In this document: positions 17,571 through 25,524 of the stretch, in pieces
How the letters are laid out: the number at the start of each line of letters is the position of its first letter
How positions within the stretch are numbered: the stretch's first letter is position 1
Assembly: GCA_964574395.1 (NCBI GenBank)
Contig: CAZNNL010000017.1
Span: 1 to 38,891, forward strand
Direction: 5' to 3'
From: JAXGQD01 sp964574395
Lineage (GTDB): Bacteria > Bacillota > Clostridia > Saccharofermentanales > Fastidiosipilaceae
Length of the DNA: 38,891 nucleotides
Position numbers and translations under genes: made by a program
The notes under the pieces: model-generated
Database searches by the model: none
The model's input: only the letters and a program-made list of their open reading frames with translations
What the model was told of the DNA's origin: nothing

Positions 17571-18117
17571 TGAATTGATGCAGGTGGCTGAGCCTGTGAT
17601 TAAACAAGCCGAAGAGCTGGGTCTAAATAAGCATGGTTTTTTTGAGCCGCTGAATTTGCCTTTGCGCGAAGACGTGCGGGGGATGTGTGAGCAGAATTAT
17701 TGTCGTAATTATGGCAAAAACTGGACCTGCCCCCCAGCCAATGGTTCGCTCGAATCATGGCGTGAGCGTTTACAGGGCTACCAGGCTGGCCTAGTACTAC
17801 AGCATGTAGTTGAGCTGGAAGATTCTTTTGATTTCGAAGGCATGATGGAAGGCGAACGCGTTTCGCAAGCAGCTTTTATTGCATTAAAAAAAGCCTACCA
17901 GGACAAGGGTGACGACATGCTGTTCTTGTCGGTTGGTGGCTGTAAAGTGTGTGAAAATTGTACGTACCCAGATGCCCCATGCTTATTCCCGGAATTAGCA
18001 ATTCCATCTGTTGAGTCGATTGGTATTTTAGTGAGTGAACTTTGTACATTAGCAGAGCTCCCATATTACAACGGGGAAGGTACCCTGACGTATACGGGAG
18101 CTGTACTAATAAAGTAA
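17557..18117 (+). CDS. DUF2284 Cys-rich metal-binding protein
   Basis: 186 residues, matching the DUF2284 family (predicted metal-binding proteins often found beside corrinoid methyltransferases). Seven cysteines lie in two groups: C44, C49, C58 (MCEQNYCRNYGKNWTCPP) and C129, C132, C135, C142 (GGCKVCENCTYPDAPC). The second group resembles an Fe-S cluster site. The gene overlaps the activase by 14 bases, which implies translational coupling and a shared task, perhaps electron supply to the activase (inference). A second ATG six bases downstream is an alternative start. Confidence 0.88.
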   Translation: MKMNDELMQVAEPVIKQAEELGLNKHGFFEPLNLPLREDVRGMCEQNYCRNYGKNWTCPPANGSLESWRERLQGYQAGLVLQHVVELEDSFDFEGMMEGERVSQAAFIALKKAYQDKGDDMLFLSVGGCKVCENCTYPDAPCLFPELAIPSVESIGILVSELCTLAELPYYNGEGTLTYTGAVLIK

Positions 18118-18156
18118 GTTTTGGTTGTAGATTGCGTTTTGGATTAGTTTCGTGTT

Positions 18157-18828
18157 TTAGGCTTCTTTTTTGCCAGCACTAAGAAATGTATAGACGAGTG
18201 CCGCAAGGATACCGCCTACCAAGGGAGCAACGATAAATACCCAAACGTTCGTTAGTGCGTCTCCGCCAGCAAAAAGTGCCGGACCAAAACTACGCGCTGG
18301 ATTAACCGAAGTACCTGTGAACGAGATGCCCAAGATATGGACGAGGGTCAAGCTGAGCCCAATCACCAAACCAGCAACAGAGCTGTTTTCGGTCTTGGAT
18401 GTAACACCCAAGATGGCGAGAACAAAAACGAAGGTCAAGATAATCTCGATGATGATTGAACTTGCCACGTTATTGTTGAATAGCGCGTTAGCTCCTAAAC
18501 CTGTTTCTTTTCCGACCATGGCCATCAAAACTGCAGCCCCGGCAATCGCGCCAAGGAATTGTGAGACAACGTAACCAATAAATTCGCTAATATTCATGCG
18601 GCCGCTGACTAGCATGGCGATTGAAACGGCGGGGTTGATGTGGCAGCCGGATACGTTTCCGATTGAGTATGCCATCGCGACGATAACGAGACCGAAAGCG
18701 AGTGCTGTCAAGAGATAGCCAGATCCGTTCGCTGCGTCTACACCTACCAGAGCAGCAGTTCCGCAAGCAAAAAACACTAGCACAAAGGTGCCAATAAACT
18801 CTGCAAGATATTTTCTAATTGATTCCAT
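18157..18828 (-). CDS. aqpZ: Aquaporin, AqpZ-like water channel (MIP family)
   Basis: 223 residues with six membrane helices and both NPA boxes intact (65-67 and 176-178). The selectivity-filter positions aligned with AqpZ are Phe45, His164, Thr173 and Arg179, which predicts a narrow water-type pore rather than a glycerol facilitator. The ATG at 18828 follows GGAGGAAAAA. An open frame reaches 45 codons further upstream but would run over the promoter at 18936-18963 and a leader hairpin. The gene stands alone and converges with the DUF2284 gene without a visible terminator between them. Confidence 0.93.
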   Translation of the reverse strand: MESIRKYLAEFIGTFVLVFFACGTAALVGVDAANGSGYLLTALAFGLVIVAMAYSIGNVSGCHINPAVSIAMLVSGRMNISEFIGYVVSQFLGAIAGAAVLMAMVGKETGLGANALFNNNVASSIIIEIILTFVFVLAILGVTSKTENSSVAGLVIGLSLTLVHILGISFTGTSVNPARSFGPALFAGGDALTNVWVFIVAPLVGGILAALVYTFLSAGKKEA

Positions 18829-18845
18829 TTTTTCCTCCATTGTAT

Positions 18846-18876
18846 GAGTGCAGTTGCTTTGGAAAAGTTTGCACTC
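18846..18876 (-). promoter_or_regulatory. Leader hairpin of the aquaporin gene
   Basis: GAGTGCA (18846-18852) and TGCACTC (18870-18876) form a perfect 7-bp inverted repeat just upstream of the ribosome binding site. It may affect translation or mark an operator. Confidence 0.4.
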
Positions 18877-18935
18877 TTGTTTTAATGTATGTTCCGAATC
18901 TGGCCTTTGGATTTTGACCAGAATCACCGCCGACG

Positions 18936-18963
18936 ATTGTACCATACGAATATTAGTAGGCAA
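18936..18963 (-). promoter_or_regulatory. Sigma-A promoter of the aquaporin gene
   Basis: On the minus strand: TTGCCT (18963-18958), a 16-bp spacer, TACAAT (18941-18936). Transcription would start about 100 bases before the start codon. Confidence 0.6.
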
Positions 18964-19022
18964 GTTACATACAGATTAAATAATGGATTGTGGAAACTGG
19001 CTTTTGGAACTGCGCTGTCCGG

Positions 19023-19201
19023 TGGACAAAATTTCCGCCGCATCAAACGCGGGGCGTCTGGTGCTTAGGTTTGTCTTGATGCGCCGTCATTTTTGGCCAG
19101 ATTCGAGCCCGTAGCGCCGTCGGGTGGACAAAATTTCCGCCGCATCAAACGCGGGGCGGCTGGTGCTTAGGTTTGCCTTGATGCGCCGTCATTTTTGGCC
19201 A
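19023..19201 (+). repeat. Palindromic tandem repeat array B (2 units of 77 bp, period 102)
   Basis: Units at 19023-19099 and 19125-19201 begin TGGACAA and end TTGGCCA, with a 25-bp spacer. The arms GCCGCATCAA and TTGATGCGCC are shared with arrays A and C, while the centres are specific to this locus. The array fills the gap between the aquaporin promoter and the end of azlD. Confidence 0.87.
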
Positions 19202-19229
19202 GATTTGAGTCCGCGGCGCCACTGGGTGG

Positions 19230-19544
19230 TCAAAAAACGCCCAATGTGTACATCAATACATTGGCCAGCACGGAAAGTAGCACAACTAGTGGCACTGAAG
19301 GCTTTAGCCAAGCAACGAGAATTGCCACAAGCCCGCCGACTGCGCCTAATAACGGTATTCCGGGATCAACAGACAAGATTCCGGGAAAAATCAGAGCGGC
19401 CATGGCTGTGTACGGAATGAGCCTGAGAAATTTTTCGGCGCGTCCAGACAGCTGAAATTTTTCAAGAATAAATACAGGCAGCGCACGTGGAATAAACGTA
19501 ACGAGCATCATACCGAGGTATAAAAGTAAAATTTCCGTTCTCAC
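19230..19544 (-). CDS. azlD: AzlD-family branched-chain amino acid exporter small subunit
   Basis: 104 residues, almost entirely hydrophobic, with three to four membrane helices. The conserved TFIPRALPVFIL stretch near the N-terminus marks the AzlD family. It pairs with the larger AzlC subunit to export branched-chain amino acids. The GTG start overlaps the azlC stop by four bases (GTGA), which indicates translational coupling. It is the last gene of the pair. No terminator is seen before array B. Confidence 0.9.
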   Translation of the reverse strand: MRTEILLLYLGMMLVTFIPRALPVFILEKFQLSGRAEKFLRLIPYTAMAALIFPGILSVDPGIPLLGAVGGLVAILVAWLKPSVPLVVLLSVLANVLMYTLGVF

Positions 19545-20254
19545 GCGACTTCCGCCTCCTTAGGTCCCTCGTCCAAATCTACCGCGAATACGCCAACGGC
19601 AGCACAAACTAAGGTTGAGACGATTAAAGCCCAACTTCCGTCCATCACTAAACGAAGCAAGGCGTTTAGCCCAGCCGTACTGATGACCAACAAGGCTAAG
19701 CGTAAATTCTTTTTCACACTGGGGATTAACAAAGCAATAAAAACCGCATATAAAGCAATTCCAAGGCTGTCAGAAATTATTTTCGGCAAAAAGCTCACCG
19801 CCAACGCTCCCATCAAACCTCCCAAAACCCAAGAAGAATAGGTCATCGTCACCATTCCAAAATAAAACCAAATTGATCTCGGCTGCTCCTTTTCCACGGT
19901 AAAAAGTGCGAAAGACTCATCGGTAACCCAAAAAGAAGACAGTAATTTCAAGCCTTTGGGAGCCGGCTCCATAATATTGAAAACGCAAGTACTCATAATG
20001 AAGTGGCGTAAATTGATGATAAATGTGGCGAAAATAATGGCAAAAACACCTGCATCCTGCGCTAGCATCCCGACCGCCATCATCTGACTAGCCCCGGCAA
20101 ATACAGATAGCGACATCAGCACCGTTTCCCATATAGAAAGCCCTACTTTTGCCGCTGCGATTGCATAAGCAAAAGCAACCGGAATAAACCCCAAAACAAC
20201 TGGAGCACCAGCCCTCACGCCGACTTTATAATCATGCAATTTCTGAGACTTCAC
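19541..20254 (-). CDS. azlC: AzlC-family branched-chain amino acid exporter large subunit
   Basis: 237 residues from the GTG at 20254, the usual AzlC length. Landmarks are VRAGAPVVLGFIPVAFAYAI, SLSVFAGASQMMAVGML and NLRHFIMSTCVF. The frame is open for 40 more codons upstream, but that part is not hydrophobic or family-like and contains an inverted repeat, whereas GGTGAGG lies five bases before the GTG. The complex with AzlD exports leucine-type amino acids and analogues. Confidence 0.9.
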   Translation of the reverse strand: MKSQKLHDYKVGVRAGAPVVLGFIPVAFAYAIAAAKVGLSIWETVLMSLSVFAGASQMMAVGMLAQDAGVFAIIFATFIINLRHFIMSTCVFNIMEPAPKGLKLLSSFWVTDESFALFTVEKEQPRSIWFYFGMVTMTYSSWVLGGLMGALAVSFLPKIISDSLGIALYAVFIALLIPSVKKNLRLALLVISTAGLNALLRLVMDGSWALIVSTLVCAAVGVFAVDLDEGPKEAEVA

Positions 20255-20317
20255 TTCATCCTCACCGTCATTCCACTCAAGCCTAATGCCACAAGCGTTC
20301 TGACTGCCAAATATAGT

Positions 20318-20342
20318 AATGGCTGCATTCTCAGCAGCCATT
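20318..20342 (-). promoter_or_regulatory. Leader inverted repeat upstream of azlC
   Basis: AATGGCTGC (20318-20326) and GCAGCCATT (20334-20342) are perfect complements around a 7-base loop, 64 bases before the azlC start. It could be an operator or an RNA control element. I see no clear T-box or leader peptide. Confidence 0.45.
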
Positions 20343-20436
20343 AAAATTCTAAGCGAGTTTTCGAAGTAGAACAATCCTGAAAGCGCGAGGTAAAATGCGC
20401 CAAACCATACAATCTGCGTATGTTTAAAGTTTCGCC

Positions 20437-20484
20437 CACTTGCAGTTAACTAACTGCGCTCACTTTCAGCAAACTAACTGCGCC
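20437..20484. repeat. Two tandem 24-bp direct repeats
   Basis: 20437-20460 and 20461-20484 differ at only four or five positions and share the 12-base core AACTAACTGCGC. They lie between the AHSA1 gene end and the azlC leader. The function is unknown. They could be protein-binding sites, since the period is near two helical turns. Confidence 0.65.
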
Positions 20485-20493
20485 AGCCTGTAC

Positions 20494-20910
20494 TTAGCTA
20501 TTTTCTACGTATCGTTTGAAGTTATCGAGTATCGCTTGCCGGCCTGTACGCTGTTGTTCTAAGTTGTGGACGTTTTCTGTGGCAAAAGTTTCCCTGACCA
20601 AAACGCCGCCCCCTTCTTCGATAAATTCAACTTCTACTTTTCGGCTGTCGTCTAGGGTGAAGCTGAGTTTTTGGCCTTCAATAATTTCGTCATACGTACC
20701 GCAGTAGTCGAAACCGAAACTACCGTCTTTGGCTTCCATGCGGTAAGAGAATCGCCCTTGTGGTCGGAGGTCGTTGGTGGCGGAAGGGGAGTGCCAGTCG
20801 TCAGAAGCGTGGTTCCAGTGGATGATGTGTTCGGGCTGGGTCCATTTTTGCCAAACTTCTGCTAGAGGTTTGTTAACTCGTGTTTGGATCGTGATAGTGT
20901 TGTTTTCCAT
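20494..20910 (-). CDS. AHSA1/SRPBCC-family START-like protein
   Basis: 138 residues, a complete small SRPBCC fold of the AHSA1 type: ITIQTRVNKPLAEVWQKWTQPEHI at the start, then W-N-H, GRFSYRMEAKDG and LSFTLDDSRKVEVEF. These proteins bind hydrophobic ligands or act as chaperone partners, and the exact role here is unknown. GGAGCC-type spacing precedes the ATG. It is 18 bases downstream of a VOC-domain gene. AHSA1 and PhnB-like VOC genes are often neighbours in Firmicutes, which supports the reading of that broken gene. Confidence 0.88.
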   Translation of the reverse strand: MENNTITIQTRVNKPLAEVWQKWTQPEHIIHWNHASDDWHSPSATNDLRPQGRFSYRMEAKDGSFGFDYCGTYDEIIEGQKLSFTLDDSRKVEVEFIEEGGGVLVRETFATENVHNLEQQRTGRQAILDNFKRYVENS

Positions 20911-20928
20911 ATGGTGTAGGCTCCTTTA

Positions 20929-21813
20929 TTACGTGCCGAGATAGGCTTTTTCGAGTGTGGCGATGTCGAATTTTTTCATCTGGAGAAAGGCTTCGGTGAC
21001 GCGGGCGATTTGTTCGGGCGTGCCCTCGGACAAGTACTCACCCAAGATGGTAGGGACAATTTGCCAAGAGACGCCAAAGGGGTCTTTGAGCCAGCCGCAT
21101 TGTTCAGCTTCCGGTACTGAGGAGAGTTTTTCCCAGTAGTAATCGATTTCTGCTTGATCTGCGCAGCCGAGCATGAGTGAAAATGCTTCGTTGAAGGTGA
21201 AATCTGCTTCAAAACCGTGGTCCATAGCGACGAAGGGTTGGTTAAAAAGGGTGAATTCTGCGTAGTTGATTTTGGAGTCGGGGAGTTTGTCGGGGCTATC
21301 GGGGTAGTAGCTGACGATGCCTTTGGAGGAGTGGGGGAAGAGGGAGGTGAAGAAGTCGATGGCGGCTTCGGTTTTGCCAAGCGCAGTATTGCTAAAAAGC
21401 ATAGCGATCTTGAGTTTCTCTTTCGCCTTCGTATCTTCGTCGAGCATGAGCTGCCATGACAGGCCGTAGCGGTCTTGGACCCAGCCGTAGAAGGGGTTGA
21501 AGGGATAGGCGTCAAGGGGCATTAGCGCGGTACCACCATTGCTTAGCGCATCCCATTTGTGCTGTAAATCGGCGCGCGTCGTGCAGTGGACCTGGAATGA
21601 GAAAGACGGATTGAGCTTGAAATAAGGTCCGGCGCTGATGGCTTGGATTTCCATGCCTGCCAGTTTGAAGCTTACAGTTTGTGCGTCTCCGGAAGGGGTG
21701 TCTTACAGCGTACCGGTAAAAAGTATCTGCCCGTCATCGAAAAGGCTGGTGTAGAAAAGAGCAGCTTCGTGTGCCTGTGTGTCGAACAATAAATGGGGGG
21801 TGATTTTTTGCAT
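20929..21813 (-). pseudogene. PhnB-like tandem VOC-domain protein interrupted by one in-frame stop
   Basis: The intact gene would start at ATG 21813, just after GGAGG, and encode 294 residues. Codon 37 (21705-21703) is TAA. Reading through it gives uninterrupted family sequence: MQKITPHLLFDTQ before, and DTPSGDAQTVSFKLAGMEIQ after. Two VOC modules are visible. The first includes PFYGWVQDRYGLSWQLM, the second GWLKDPFGVSWQIVP, as in the PhnB/3-demethylubiquinone methyltransferase-like VOC family. An internal ATG at 21654 could yield a 241-residue product lacking the first strand pair. The break is either a nonsense mutation or a sequence error. Confidence 0.85.
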
Positions 21814-21831
21814 TTTGATGCCTCCAGGGTA

Positions 21832-22494
21832 CTATTTGTAGTGTTTTTTGCTTGGCTCAGAGTCGGTTTCTTCGGTTTTGAGCCATTTAGCACGCGACTT
21901 GGGCAAGTTCCAATGAAAGATGACGGAACACATGCGCAAAATCACGACAACAACGATTAAAGCGTAGACTTGGTAAGGTTTCAGAGGGTGGTAGAAGTAG
22001 ACGAGTAGGCCGGCCAGGGTCGCCCAAACGGCGTAAATTTCCGAATGAAGAATCATTGGTTTACGACCGGCCAAAATGTCGCGAATCATACCGCCTCCGG
22101 TTCCGGTTAGGGTGGCGGCAACCATGACGGCTACGACTTGATCGCCTTCTGAGATGACATAATGCGCGCCTTGTATGGCAAAAGCAGCCAAGCCAACCGC
22201 ATCAAACAAAATAATGCTGCGTTTGAATAAACCAGTCCACAGGTTGGGGACGAAAAAGATTATGGAAATCGTGATGAAGGCGAGGAGAAAGAGTCGGTTT
22301 TGCCGCCAAATTGCTTCTACAGGTAAACCAACCATCAAGTTGCGGATTAAGCCTCCGCCAAAGGCTGTCGCAAAACCCATCACGTAAACACCGAGCATAT
22401 CAAAATCTTCTTCAATCGCCACAAGCGCACCACTGATGGCAAAAGCAACCGTTCCAATGATATTCAGTATTTCGAAAGTTAGATTGATTTCCAT
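21832..22494 (-). CDS. YicG/YadS (UPF0126, TRIC-type) membrane protein
   Basis: 220 residues with about seven membrane segments and the duplicated family motif: AFGGGLIRNL and TGTGGGMIRDIL. A conserved FDAVGLAAFAIQGA lies between them. Bacterial UPF0126 proteins share the trimeric TRIC cation-channel fold, and some have been linked to glycine uptake. The gene ends 18 bases before the VOC pseudogene start, so the three genes 22494 to 20494 form one likely operon. The region 22495-22695 contains only AT-rich divergent upstream sequence. Confidence 0.9.
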   Translation of the reverse strand: MEINLTFEILNIIGTVAFAISGALVAIEEDFDMLGVYVMGFATAFGGGLIRNLMVGLPVEAIWRQNRLFLLAFITISIIFFVPNLWTGLFKRSIILFDAVGLAAFAIQGAHYVISEGDQVVAVMVAATLTGTGGGMIRDILAGRKPMILHSEIYAVWATLAGLLVYFYHPLKPYQVYALIVVVVILRMCSVIFHWNLPKSRAKWLKTEETDSEPSKKHYK

Positions 22495-22695
22495 GTGCTT
22501 CGGTTCCTGCGTTTGAGCGTCGGTTTAGACTGGTGTTACGGGGTTTACAAGTCATAGTGCTGCTGGTGTTTTGAGCTTAATTTTAGCACAGATTGCCCTA
22601 ATCCTTCGCACAGAATTAACAACTGTGTTTTAGAATGAATCAAACAAATTGCCCGTCCTAAATTTTCAATCGAGAAGAAGAAAGCGCGACCAAAT

Positions 22696-23598
22696 ATGAA
22701 AACCAAAAAATCATTTGCTTTAATAGACGGACTAATTATTGGCATCATCCTTTGCCTTTTCGTCACGACAATCGTCGGCGTACTTTCATTCTCCACAACA
22801 CAAGCCTTCGACTTTCAAAACCAGTACGGCGACACCATAAAGCTCTACGGCAGCGGCATCTACGCACATGACTCCTATTTCAAGGCCCCCATTTTTATTG
22901 GGACAGATTTGACAATGCTCCTACTTGTTCTGCCACTCCTAATCTTCACGTTTACACAATTCAAACGCAGCCCAAACGGAAAAAACCAACTCGTCCTAGG
23001 CTCACTCGTCGGACTCATCTCCTATTACGCACTGTCCATCGCCTTTGGTGTGACATATAATGCGTTACACCTCGTCTATATTGCTCTGGTCAGCCTGTGC
23101 TTTTTCTCACTAATCATCTTGGTTAAGGATTTAAGTTTGGCAAAACGAAGCCACACCCTCACCCCCAATTTCTCCTTTAAAGGCATCAACCGCTTCCTGG
23201 CTATTGCCGGCGCAGCCCTTTTCCTCGCATGGCTGCCAGACATCATCGCATCGCTGATGAGTGGACGCCCACTCTCCCTAATCGAAGTCTACACAACAGA
23301 AGTGACCAATGTGCTGGATATGGGAATCATCAGCCCGCTTACTTTTGCCTGTATCTACTTACTAAAGAAAAGAAGCAATCTTGGCTATGTCTTGCTCTCG
23401 ATACTTCTCACGACCTGCGCGGTCATTGGTGTCATGCTGCCTGTTCAAACCTTGGTGCAATTTAGTGCAGGCATAGAAATTCCCTTACCAGCATTGATTA
23501 CGAAAGTCGCCACATTCGTCGTATTGGCAGGCTTTTCCTTTTACTTTTTAAGACGATTTTTCAAGGCACTTCATATCGAGTCGGAATTGAAAATTTAG
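22696..23598 (+). CDS. Polytopic membrane protein of unknown function
   Basis: 300 residues with about eight hydrophobic segments. The first one, after MKTKKSFA, could be an uncleaved signal anchor. An extracytoplasmic loop of about 35 residues (FQNQYGDTIKLYGSGIYAHD region) follows helix 1. I recognise no family. Its 3' half has high-GC, C-ended codons, unlike the methyltransferase genes. The ribosome site is weak (GAGAAGAAG). It is divergent from the YicG gene and ends 24 bases before the arsR promoter. TTTTTGCCAAAA just after the stop resembles the ends of the palindromic repeats. Confidence 0.65.
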   Translation: MKTKKSFALIDGLIIGIILCLFVTTIVGVLSFSTTQAFDFQNQYGDTIKLYGSGIYAHDSYFKAPIFIGTDLTMLLLVLPLLIFTFTQFKRSPNGKNQLVLGSLVGLISYYALSIAFGVTYNALHLVYIALVSLCFFSLIILVKDLSLAKRSHTLTPNFSFKGINRFLAIAGAALFLAWLPDIIASLMSGRPLSLIEVYTTEVTNVLDMGIISPLTFACIYLLKKRSNLGYVLLSILLTTCAVIGVMLPVQTLVQFSAGIEIPLPALITKVATFVVLAGFSFYFLRRFFKALHIESELKI

Positions 23599-23622
23599 CA
23601 TTGTTTTTGCCAAAAATAACTA

Positions 23623-23674
23623 TTGACGTCGCCACAAGGCTAGGCTAGACTACACATAGAAAATATTCTATGTG
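23623..23674 (+). promoter_or_regulatory. arsR promoter and operator
   Basis: TTGACG (23623-23628), a 17-bp spacer, TAGACT (23646-23651). It is followed directly by a 22-bp palindrome CACATAGAA-AATA-TTCTATGTG (23653-23674) with perfect 9-bp arms, positioned to block transcription. A second similar site is at 24038. Confidence 0.85.
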
Positions 23675-23686
23675 AGGAGCGGAAAA

Positions 23687-24004
23687 ATGACTTTCGATGA
23701 AGCTGGCAAAATCATACAAGCACTCGCCAACCCCAAAAGACTAAAAATCATTGACATCATTTCGGTCAATGAAATTTGTGCGTGTGACATTTTGGAGTAT
23801 TTTCACATCACCCAACCGACACTTTCCTATGACATGAAGCAACTGCAAGACGTGGGGCTTGTGCACGCGAGAAAAGAAGGAAAGTGGACCTACTATTCCC
23901 TGAACGAAGCTAAATTAAAGGCGTTTCATGCTTATTTAGGAGAGGTGTTTTTTGATACAGAGAATTGTCTTTGCCATCAAAATGAATGCGAAGAAACGGC
24001 ATAG
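23687..24004 (+). CDS. arsR: ArsR-family metalloid-responsive repressor
   Basis: 105 residues, winged helix-turn-helix. The metal-sensing helix reads EICACDIL with Cys31 and Cys33, like the ELCVCDL of arsenite sensors. The recognition helix is QPTLSYDMKQLQDVGLV. An extra Cys group C94, C96, C101 near the C-terminus could add a third ligand. The start at 23687 is set by GAGGAG. A GTG 15 bases upstream overlaps the operator and is rejected. Autoregulation through the palindrome at 23653 and control of the downstream permease through 24038 are likely. Confidence 0.93.
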   Translation: MTFDEAGKIIQALANPKRLKIIDIISVNEICACDILEYFHITQPTLSYDMKQLQDVGLVHARKEGKWTYYSLNEAKLKAFHAYLGEVFFDTENCLCHQNECEETA

Positions 24005-24037
24005 GCTTGTCGTGTAACGCAAATTTTTTTACCGCTA

Positions 24038-24059
24038 CACATAGAGAATGTTCGATGTG
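24038..24059 (+). promoter_or_regulatory. Second ArsR operator, upstream of the permease
   Basis: CACATAGA-GAATG-TTCGATGTG matches the 23653 palindrome with one weakened half-site. It lies between arsR and the permease gene, 29 bases before its start, so the permease may have a separately controlled promoter or a roadblock site. Confidence 0.75.
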
Positions 24060-24087
24060 AAAAGAATAAGATTAAGGAAGAATACAG

Positions 24088-25083
24088 ATGTGGGATTTTA
24101 TACAAAATGAATTGCTTGGCATGCACTGGCTTAACCGATTGGTCGGCCAATTATTAAGCGCAGTTGGCCTAGACCCGTCGACGCGTTTGGGTGGCAGCGT
24201 CCAGTTTTTTATTTATGACGTGATAAAAATCACAATTTTGCTTTGTCTACTAATTTTTATCATTTCGTATATTCAGTCCTATTTCCCGCCGGAGCGAAGC
24301 AGAAAAATTCTTGGCCGCTTTCGTGGTTTGAGTGCGCGGATTTTGTCTGCGCTGCTGGGGACGGTGACGCCGTTTTGCTCGTGCTCATCCATCCCGCTTT
24401 TTATCGGGTTCACAGGGGCGGGCTTACCCTTAGGTGTGACCTTTTCATTTCTCATTTCTTCTCCCATGGTTGACCTCGGCAGTTTAGTGCTCTTGATGAG
24501 CATCTTCGGGGCAAAAGTAGCCCTTCTTTACGTAGCCCTGGGCCTTGTTATCGCCATAGTTGGTGGCACCGTTATTGAAAAGATGCGGCTAGAAGACCAG
24601 GTAGAAGAATATATTCTGCAAGTCAAGGCAGCGGAAGGCGAGACGGAGGAATTAACGCGCAAAGACCGGATTAATTTTGCCAGCGAACAAGTAGTTTCAA
24701 CTTTCAAAAAAGTCTTACCCTACATCTTGATCGGTGTCGGTATCGGCGCACTCATCCACAACTGGATTCCTCAGGAATGGATCGAAGCAATTCTTGGTGG
24801 AAATAATCCCTTCGGCGTCGTCCTTGCCACAATCGTTGGCATACCAATGTACGGCGATATTTTCGGTACCATCCCTGTCGCAGAGGCACTCTTGGCAAAA
24901 GGCGCCCAACTTGGCACGATTCTCGCTTTCATGATGGCCGTCACCACACTCAGCCTGCCATCCTTAATCATGCTACGCAAAGCAGTCAAACCCAAACTTC
25001 TCGCCATCTTTATCGGTATTTGTGCGATCGGCATCATCATCGTCGGTTACTTTTTCAACGCAGTTCAACACCTATTGGTGTGA
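24088..25083 (+). CDS. arsP: ArsP/DUF318-type permease (organoarsenical efflux or related)
   Basis: 331 residues with about eight membrane helices. The family motif TPFCSCSSIPLFIGF holds Cys97 and Cys99, which bind trivalent methylarsenical in ArsP. Related motifs ISSPMVDLGS and GIPMYGDIFGTIPVAEAL follow. A charged cytoplasmic loop (EKMRLEDQVEEY region) separates the two halves. It lies between arsR and a thioredoxin-like gene, so its job is probably export of a metalloid species. COG0701 permeases also occur with other metals, so the substrate is inferred from arsR and arsC. Confidence 0.88.
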   Translation: MWDFIQNELLGMHWLNRLVGQLLSAVGLDPSTRLGGSVQFFIYDVIKITILLCLLIFIISYIQSYFPPERSRKILGRFRGLSARILSALLGTVTPFCSCSSIPLFIGFTGAGLPLGVTFSFLISSPMVDLGSLVLLMSIFGAKVALLYVALGLVIAIVGGTVIEKMRLEDQVEEYILQVKAAEGETEELTRKDRINFASEQVVSTFKKVLPYILIGVGIGALIHNWIPQEWIEAILGGNNPFGVVLATIVGIPMYGDIFGTIPVAEALLAKGAQLGTILAFMMAVTTLSLPSLIMLRKAVKPKLLAIFIGICAIGIIIVGYFFNAVQHLLV

Positions 25084-25123
25084 TTAACCAAGCATTCGCG
25101 AAAAACAAGAAGGAGAATATCAT

Positions 25124-25444
25124 ATGGGATTATTTAATAAGAAGAAACCTGAAGGACGTGTGGACAATACAGTAGAAATGAGTGGAATTCTCACGGAAGG
25201 TCTAAGCATTAGAGTATTGGGAAGCGGTTGCGCCAAGTGCAACGCACTCGAGGATGCTACCAAAGAAGCACTCAAAGAATTGAATCTATCAGTCCCTGTC
25301 GGTCATGTGACAGATTTCGCACAGATAGCAGCCTATGGTGTCATGTCCACGCCCGCTTTAGTCATCAATGAAAAAGTCGTGCTAAGTGGCAGAACAGCCA
25401 AAAAGGCAGAAGTTCAAAAGTTGATCGAGCAAGCGCTAGCCTGA
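25124..25444 (+). CDS. Thioredoxin-like (redox-active disulfide) small protein
   Basis: 106 residues. A short variable N-terminus (about 27 residues, basic) precedes a thioredoxin-like fold of the MTH895/TM0996 type with G-C36-A-K-C39 and the cis-Pro loop MSTPALVINEKVV (Pro77). Such proteins are commonly encoded next to COG0701 permeases. It probably supplies electrons to the arsenate reductase encoded 80 bases downstream or passes the metalloid to the permease. AAGGAGAATATC precedes the start. Confidence 0.9.
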   Translation: MGLFNKKKPEGRVDNTVEMSGILTEGLSIRVLGSGCAKCNALEDATKEALKELNLSVPVGHVTDFAQIAAYGVMSTPALVINEKVVLSGRTAKKAEVQKLIEQALA

Positions 25445-25524
25445 TTACTGCTTGTAGAAAGGATTCAATACGATAAAGAATGACCTCTCATAAAAAATTC
25501 TACTTTAAAAAGGATGGTTTCCAC

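Noticed and set aside
18829..18963. 45-residue N-terminal extension of the aquaporin
   Set aside because: It overlaps the promoter and leader hairpin. GGAGG and ATG at 18828 give the standard MIP N-terminus.
20255..20374. 40-codon extension of azlC
   Set aside because: It is hydrophilic, not family-like, and crosses a perfect inverted repeat. The GTG with GGTGAGG gives the usual length.
23601..23620. TTTTTGCCAAAA after the 22696-23598 gene (similar at about 27790) as solitary repeat ends
   Set aside because: It is only a short A/T-rich match without a paired arm at the fixed distance, so chance is likely.
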